Of a stretch of 6,888 nucleotides of DNA, positions 6,067 through 6,888 are shown piece after piece; position 1 is the stretch's first letter, and every line of letters starts with the position of its first letter. The notes below the pieces were generated by a model. That model had not been told where the DNA came from, did not search any database, and saw nothing but the letters and a program-made list of their open reading frames with translations. This DNA is from Verrucomicrobiota bacterium (GTDB lineage: Bacteria > Verrucomicrobiota > Verrucomicrobiia > Chthoniobacterales > Terrimicrobiaceae): contig JAPLTI010000012.1 in assembly GCA_026398285.1 (NCBI GenBank), positions 1 to 6,888 of the forward strand. The letters run 5' to 3'. The translations under genes and the position numbers were made by a program.

Positions 6067-6387
6067 ATGAAAAAAACCACCACCCTCCTACTCGCTGCAG
6101 CGGCCTCATTGTCTCTGCTCACCTCCTGTGCCACCAAGCCCGTTCCCGTCGCGCCCGGCTACACGAATGACAGCGACGACTTCGACAACGACATCCCGAA
6201 AAACGAAGTCCCTGCAAATGTCCTCGCCGCCGCCAAGGCCCAGATTCCTGGCTTTGTCCTTACCGAGGCCAACCTCCAGCAGCGCGGTGCCACCCGCCTC
6301 TTCGAGCTCCAAGGCCGAGCCAATGACCGCCCCTACGAGCTCGACATCACGGCCGAAGGCCGGGTGCTCCACATCGAGCGGGATTAA
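6067..6387 (+). CDS. Small PepSY-like lipoprotein
   Basis: This is a 106-aa envelope protein. The N-terminus MKKTTTLLLAAAASLSLLTSC is a lipoprotein signal peptide with lipobox L18-T19-S20-C21, so the mature protein should begin at a lipidated Cys21 and be membrane-anchored, most likely in the periplasm or outer membrane. A short acidic linker (NDSDDFDNDIP) leads to a single domain of about 60 residues, from VPANVLAAAKAQIPGFVL to YELDITAEGRVLHIERD. Its helix followed by a three-stranded pattern ending in G+hhxhxxD resembles PepSY-like domains, which are small, often secreted modules of uncertain function. It lies 21 nt after the ORF6N gene; there is no Shine-Dalgarno site before the ATG at 6067. 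Link to the secretion system is not shown. Lipoprotein assignment is strong, PepSY-like moderate. Confidence 0.75.
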   Translation: MKKTTTLLLAAAASLSLLTSCATKPVPVAPGYTNDSDDFDNDIPKNEVPANVLAAAKAQIPGFVLTEANLQQRGATRLFELQGRANDRPYELDITAEGRVLHIERD

Positions 6388-6516
6388 AACGTTCACAAAA
6401 AAGGCCCTCCTCCGAAACGCCTCTCAAAAATCCTGTGAGCAGCAAATTCCTCGAAAAAATCTCCTTCCGAAGCTGGTTTGAACTTGTCATAAAAACTCCC
6501 TCGACCGACCACTCTC
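6388..6516. other. Spacer before the right-edge chaperone gene
   Basis: These 129 nt contain no ORF with a credible start and no strong hairpin. A TTGAAC/TTGTCA-rich stretch near 6475-6490 resembles promoter pieces, but no well-spaced -10 partner is visible. A promoter for the gene at 6517 is plausible but cannot be placed. Confidence 0.4.
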
Positions 6517-6888
6517 ATGCCTAACACACTCCCGACGTCCATGTTTGCCTCACTCGTTCAGGCTTTCCTTTCACAAAGCGGCAATGATCCGTCCGCTGCG
6601 CGCGATTGCCTAGGGTTCGAACTCGACTTCCATGCTGGCGTCGTTCGCGTGGCCCCGCACCCTGTTCGACCCACACTCGGCATGGTTGAAATCGAAATGC
6701 CCGATGTGGATCTCGAGCATGCGGGCACCCCGGCTTTTCTCCACCGCCTGAACCATGCAGCGATCCTGCGGCATGATTGGATTGTGACGATCGACGACGA
6801 GGACCAAGCCGTGCTATCGCACAGCTTTTTGATCGCCGAGACGGATGCCACCGTGTTGGAGGCCCTCATCGGGGAGGGCATCGAGCGT
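6517..6888 (+). CDS. Probable CesT-family T3SS chaperone, 3' end cut by the window
   Basis: An open + strand frame of 124 codons starts at ATG 6517 and runs off the right edge with no stop; an alternative in-frame ATG is at 6541. The product begins MPNTLPTSMFASLVQAFL, an amphipathic helix. It continues with FELDFHAGVVRVAPHP and MVEIEMPDVDLE (strands), then FLHRLNHAAILRHDWIVTID, EDQAVLSHSFLIAE and a final helix DATVLEALIGEGIER. The L.RLNHA.........W...ID......LS run followed by a C-terminal helix is the pattern of CesT/Tir-type class I secretion chaperones. It would act in the cytoplasm by holding an effector or gatekeeper, whose gene is probably just downstream and out of view. No Shine-Dalgarno precedes either start. 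The family call rests on pattern plus T3SS context; the domain is nearly complete at the edge. Confidence 0.65.
   Translation, partial: MPNTLPTSMFASLVQAFLSQSGNDPSAARDCLGFELDFHAGVVRVAPHPVRPTLGMVEIEMPDVDLEHAGTPAFLHRLNHAAILRHDWIVTIDDEDQAVLSHSFLIAETDATVLEALIGEGIER

Noticed and set aside
6398..6430. Possible minus-strand terminator (AGGC...GCCT then six Ts)
   Set aside because: The stem is only about 4 bp with a 13-nt loop, and no minus-strand gene exists upstream for it to terminate.
6466..6494. Possible promoter (TTCCGA, 17 nt, CATAAA) before the gene at 6517
   Set aside because: The -35 matches the consensus at only about half of its positions. Without a bacterium-specific consensus this is chance level.
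6558..6881. 107-codon minus-strand frame at the right edge
   Set aside because: The plus-strand frame is open across the same region and has a chaperone-like pattern; the minus-strand product is rich in S, R and W without structure.

Overview
This window carries part of a type III secretion (T3SS) gene cluster, followed by a short non-secretion segment and then the beginning of a second T3SS-type chaperone gene. All genes recognised are on the + strand. The organism is most likely a Gram-negative member of the Verrucomicrobia / PVC group, with moderate confidence. The reasons are a divergent, GC-rich T3SS, a signal-peptide and lipobox-bearing proteome, and intergenic repeats (a 9-base CACGGAGRA-like periodic repeat and a GTAGCGCGGGCG...-type inverted repeat) of a style I associate with Verrucomicrobia and Planctomycetes genomes. 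No rRNA or housekeeping marker is present to confirm this.

Bases 2-3869 form a tight operon: the C-terminal part of the gatekeeper SctW (HrpJ domain fused to a TyeA-like domain), a SycN-like CesT-fold chaperone, SctX, SctY (TPR-like) and the complete export-gate protein SctV (FlhA/LcrD family, 705 aa). Spacing is minimal: ATGA overlap, 13 nt, 5 nt, then a 1-base TGATG overlap. The order is that of the Yersinia virA-type operon (yopN-tyeA-sycN-yscX-yscY-yscV/lcrD). The SctX and SctY genes therefore place this apparatus next to the Ysc family by synteny. SctW, its chaperone and the SctX/SctY pair are expected to meet at the cytoplasmic face of SctV, where substrate hierarchy is set.

Bases 3866-4954 encode a secreted PotD/PotF-like solute-binding protein whose start codon overlaps the sctV stop (ATGA). 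It is therefore probably translated as part of the T3SS operon, although no ABC transporter genes are visible. Several residues that bind polyamine in PotD appear to be replaced.

Bases 4955-6387 look like an accessory insertion. They hold a 173-nt spacer with two repeat elements, an ORF6N-domain protein with a degenerate phospholipase-D-like C-terminus (and a perfect 9-bp-arm palindrome inside its reading frame), and a small PepSY-like lipoprotein. After a 129-nt spacer with no convincing signal, a reading frame from 6517 runs off the right edge. It looks like another CesT-family T3SS chaperone, so the secretion cluster probably resumes downstream. No tRNA, rRNA, CRISPR array, insertion sequence or convincing intrinsic terminator was found.
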